Source: Bacteroidales bacterium (GTDB lineage: Bacteria > Bacteroidota > Bacteroidia > Bacteroidales > JAFGXI01). Taken from it: a stretch of DNA of 44,680 nucleotides. Below the pieces are notes generated by a model. The model had not been told where the DNA came from, did not search any database, and saw only the letters and a program-made list of their open reading frames with translations. The stretch is taken from NCBI GenBank assembly GCA_016936665.1, contig JAFGXI010000031.1, positions 1-44,680 on the forward strand, written 5' to 3'. Both the position numbers and the translations under genes were made by a program. Of the stretch, positions 42,124 to 44,680 are shown in pieces; within the stretch, counting starts at the first letter, position 1, and every line of letters starts with the position of its first letter.

Positions 42124-44680
42124 ATGAAAAACAATAACATTATTAAAATGATGTTACTCGTTGTTGCTTTTTTAACAATTTCGAGTAGTATTTATTCTCA
42201 GACCTATGATGAGAATTATTTAGATGGTCGTGTTTTTTTTAAATTAAAAAATGACCAAATCGTTAAGCTTAAATCGCAAAGATCTGTCGATCTAAGTGAG
42301 CTCCCCGATGTGCGAAAAGTTTTAGAAGGCTTTTCTATTACCGAAATAGAGAGACCAAATTGGGATTTTAACGATAAAAATTTAATTAGAACTTTTAGAG
42401 TGATTTTTTCTAATTATTCAGAAGTCAATCAGATTATCAAGGTTTTAGAAAAAATGCCGATGGTGGAGTACGCCGAGAAAGAACCTTTATACAAGGCCTT
42501 TTGGGCTCCAAACGATCCGTATTATAACGACAATATTAATGGAGCAGGTAATTATGGTTGGCGTTGGTTTTACGATTTGGTTAATTCTGAAGGAGCTTGG
42601 CAAGTTTCACAAAATCAAATAGGCACGGTAGGAAGTTCAAATGTGAAAATTGCAGTTGTCGATAATGCTGTCTATACCTCTCACCCCGATTTAGATGTCT
42701 ACCTTCAGAGAGACGTTGCAGATAACGATAATGATGCTTCTCCGCCAACAAACTCTTTCGAGTGGTCTCATGGAACTCACTGCTCGGGTCTGGCAACAGC
42801 TACAACTAACAATGCTACAGGTATGGCTTCTTTAGGTGCCGATGCTCAGCTTATTGCCGTCAAATGCACAAGAAACTCAAGTGGCGCAGGATATGTAGAA
42901 TACTCTTACGATGGCGTTTCATGGGCAATCAGTAATGGAGCCGATGTTATTTCGATGTCGTTTGGAGGTACATCTCAATCAACCACTTTCCAAAATTTAA
43001 TTACGAATGCATATAATAATGGTATAGTTTGTATAGCCGCAGCAGGAAACGATGGTGTGACTACCAAAAATTACCCTGGGGCATATACGCATGTAATATG
43101 TGTTGGCTCAGTAGATTCTGATGATTCACGTTCTAGTTTTTCAAATTATAATGGAGCAACCACTTGGGTAGATATAGCCTCTCCCGGAGGCTCAAATGCT
43201 TCAACAAATGTAGGCTTATTAAGTACAACTGCTTGCGATGCATCATACGATGTATCTTCCGAAGGAGCCTTTGATATAACTCCGTATGGACCAACAGGGA
43301 AATACCATATTATGTCTGGAACTTCAATGGCAACTCCATTTGCAACAGGGCTTTGTGGTTTAATGTTAGCCGTAGACCCAACTCTAACTCCAGATCAAGT
43401 AGAAAGTTGCTTAATTAGTTCAGGTACTGTAATTAATCAGAATATTGGACCTCGTATTGATGCGCAAGCCGCAATGAATTGTGTTGTTGCGAGTTTAAGC
43501 AATCCTCCGATTTCCGATTTTACGGCAGATTACACAACAATTGCAGTGGGAGGAACTGTTAATTTTACAGATTTGTCTTCGCCGGCAGCAACGGCATGGA
43601 GTTGGACTTTTAATGGTGGGTCTGCAAATTCTACAACGATTCAAAATCCTAGCGTAACTTATAATGTTGCAGGTGATTATGATGTTACATTAGTAGCATC
43701 GAATGGATATGGAACAGGCTCTACAATGACTAAAACACAATACATCCATGTGACATCAGCAGCAACATCTTGCGATACTATTAGCCATTTTTATGGAACC
43801 CCTGCCATATATTCTGCAGGAACCCATGGCTATATTGGTGGAACCAATGATTATGGCGATTTAGCTAAAGCTGATTTTTTTAGAGCGTCGGAAGTTGCAG
43901 CTTTCGACAATATCTCTGAGGTTCAAGTGTATTTTGGTATTGCAACAGATGCTGGTTCAACAGATAGTATAGCTCTTGCCATTTGGGATGATAATGGAGG
44001 ATTGCCAAATAGTATCTTAGCTAGTACTAAAGTTGCTTTAAGTGATATTGTAACCGATGTTAATAATGGAGATCCTACAATTTTTAGCTTTAATAACGAA
44101 GTAGCGATTCCTGGCGATTTTTATGCTGGTATATTGTTGCCTCAAGGTAATGGTGACACTGTTGTTATTATTTCAAATTCGATTGGAGATTCTCCCACAG
44201 GGAGCACCGCTTTTGAACAATGGAGCGATAACTCTTGGTATGATATGCAAGATGCATGGACAGGTCTTGATAGTACAAGCTTTGCAATTTTCCCTGTTGC
44301 ATGTCCGGATGCAACGGCTCCTGTAGCTGATTTCTCAGGCACACCAACCTCAATTTGTCAAGGAGCAACGGTAAGCTTTAGCGATGCCTCAACCAACACA
44401 CCAACATCTTGGTCTTGGGACTTTGGAGATGGCGTAGGAACTTCAAATTTACAAAACCCCTCTTACACTTACACGACATCAGGTACATATACTGTTTCTT
44501 TAACAGTAAGTAATTCAGGGGGATCTGATACACAAACACAAACTGATTATATCACAGTAGATCCATCAACAACAATTAGTACACAGCCATCCACACAAAC
44601 CGTATGTGCGGGAGAAAATGTGACTTTTAGCGTTGTAGCAACAGGTTCAAATTTAAGTTATCAATGGAAAAAAGGAACAA
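42124..44680 (+). CDS. Secreted S8 subtilisin-like protease with PKD domains (3' partial)
   Basis: The frame is open from ATG 42124 to the window end (852 codons). Signal peptide to about residue 26 (SSIYSQ), then a propeptide-like region to about 150. The S8 catalytic residues are all present: D180 (IAVVDNA), H216 (WSHGTHCSG), oxyanion N309 (AAGND) and S401 (SGTSMATPFATG). A PKD domain follows (about 462-545), then a beta-domain near 550-735 resembling secreted-protein stalk modules, a second PKD (about 737-818) and the start of an Ig-like domain. A T9SS tail is expected past the window end. It is most likely an extracellular protease. Confidence 0.93.
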   Translation, partial: MKNNNIIKMMLLVVAFLTISSSIYSQTYDENYLDGRVFFKLKNDQIVKLKSQRSVDLSELPDVRKVLEGFSITEIERPNWDFNDKNLIRTFRVIFSNYSEVNQIIKVLEKMPMVEYAEKEPLYKAFWAPNDPYYNDNINGAGNYGWRWFYDLVNSEGAWQVSQNQIGTVGSSNVKIAVVDNAVYTSHPDLDVYLQRDVADNDNDASPPTNSFEWSHGTHCSGLATATTNNATGMASLGADAQLIAVKCTRNSSGAGYVEYSYDGVSWAISNGADVISMSFGGTSQSTTFQNLITNAYNNGIVCIAAAGNDGVTTKNYPGAYTHVICVGSVDSDDSRSSFSNYNGATTWVDIASPGGSNASTNVGLLSTTACDASYDVSSEGAFDITPYGPTGKYHIMSGTSMATPFATGLCGLMLAVDPTLTPDQVESCLISSGTVINQNIGPRIDAQAAMNCVVASLSNPPISDFTADYTTIAVGGTVNFTDLSSPAATAWSWTFNGGSANSTTIQNPSVTYNVAGDYDVTLVASNGYGTGSTMTKTQYIHVTSAATSCDTISHFYGTPAIYSAGTHGYIGGTNDYGDLAKADFFRASEVAAFDNISEVQVYFGIATDAGSTDSIALAIWDDNGGLPNSILASTKVALSDIVTDVNNGDPTIFSFNNEVAIPGDFYAGILLPQGNGDTVVIISNSIGDSPTGSTAFEQWSDNSWYDMQDAWTGLDSTSFAIFPVACPDATAPVADFSGTPTSICQGATVSFSDASTNTPTSWSWDFGDGVGTSNLQNPSYTYTTSGTYTVSLTVSNSGGSDTQTQTDYITVDPSTTISTQPSTQTVCAGENVTFSVVATGSNLSYQWKKGT

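Noticed and set aside
42045..42137. A 30-codon frame overlapping the start of the S8 protease gene
   Set aside because: Its codon make-up is poor, it overlaps the protease in another frame and there is no sign of conservation, so it is more likely a chance frame.

Overview
The window is a chromosomal segment of a Bacteroidota bacterium. Evidence: a SprB-like giant repeat adhesin followed by a PorP/SprF protein, several exported proteins with type IX secretion (T9SS) C-terminal sorting domains, lipoproteins, low G+C, almost no Shine-Dalgarno sequences, and promoters of the form TTG-N19..21-TAnnTTTG. I cannot place it below the phylum with confidence; a free-living, possibly gliding member of the Bacteroidales/Marinilabiliales or Flavobacteriia side is plausible.

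Layout. 1-9431: the 3' part of a giant SprB-repeat surface protein with an embedded P-domain, then a PorP/SprF protein and a DUF4296-type lipoprotein (one unit). 9647-11428: a secreted endonuclease/exonuclease/phosphatase-family protein with a T9SS tail. 11505-12083: rplU-rpmA with promoter and terminator. 12249-17407: plus-strand genes (nitroreductase, enoyl-CoA hydratase, orphan histidine kinase, small outer-membrane protein, cation/proton antiporter, SpoIIAA-like protein). 17460-19320: lpxK and purine nucleoside phosphorylase on the minus strand. 19543-25415: a complete SUF iron-sulfur operon (sufB-C-D-S-E plus a DUF59/SufT-like gene) preceded by a leader carrying a possible 23-codon ORF. 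25453-27536: a minus-strand cassette of three lipoproteins (small Cys-containing lipoprotein, beta-propeller-like lipoprotein, CxxC thioredoxin-like lipoprotein), the least understood locus here. 27991-29704: divergent 1-Cys peroxiredoxin and oxyR with an OxyR-type operator between them. 29718-31118: DUF502 protein, tRNA-Phe, HEAT-like protein. 31115-34793: outer-membrane proteins (HhH-barrel, PorV/FadL-like, PorT-like). 34859-38949: lplA, ridA, a His-tailed NifX-like protein, a DUF3820 protein, pth, rplY and a PNPOx-fold protein. 38980-44680: an M1 aminopeptidase with a T9SS tail, an SRPBCC/GyrI-like protein, and the 5' part of an S8 subtilisin-like protease with PKD domains that runs off the window.

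Most of the segment is housekeeping (translation, Fe-S assembly, lipid A, lipoate, oxidative stress) mixed with the T9SS/outer-membrane repertoire. No mobile element, phage, CRISPR array or recognisable defence island is visible. The points most worth a second look are the three-lipoprotein cassette, the suf leader, the OxyR operator, the predicted leaderless M1 promoter, and an Asp at the purine-specificity position of the nucleoside phosphorylase.
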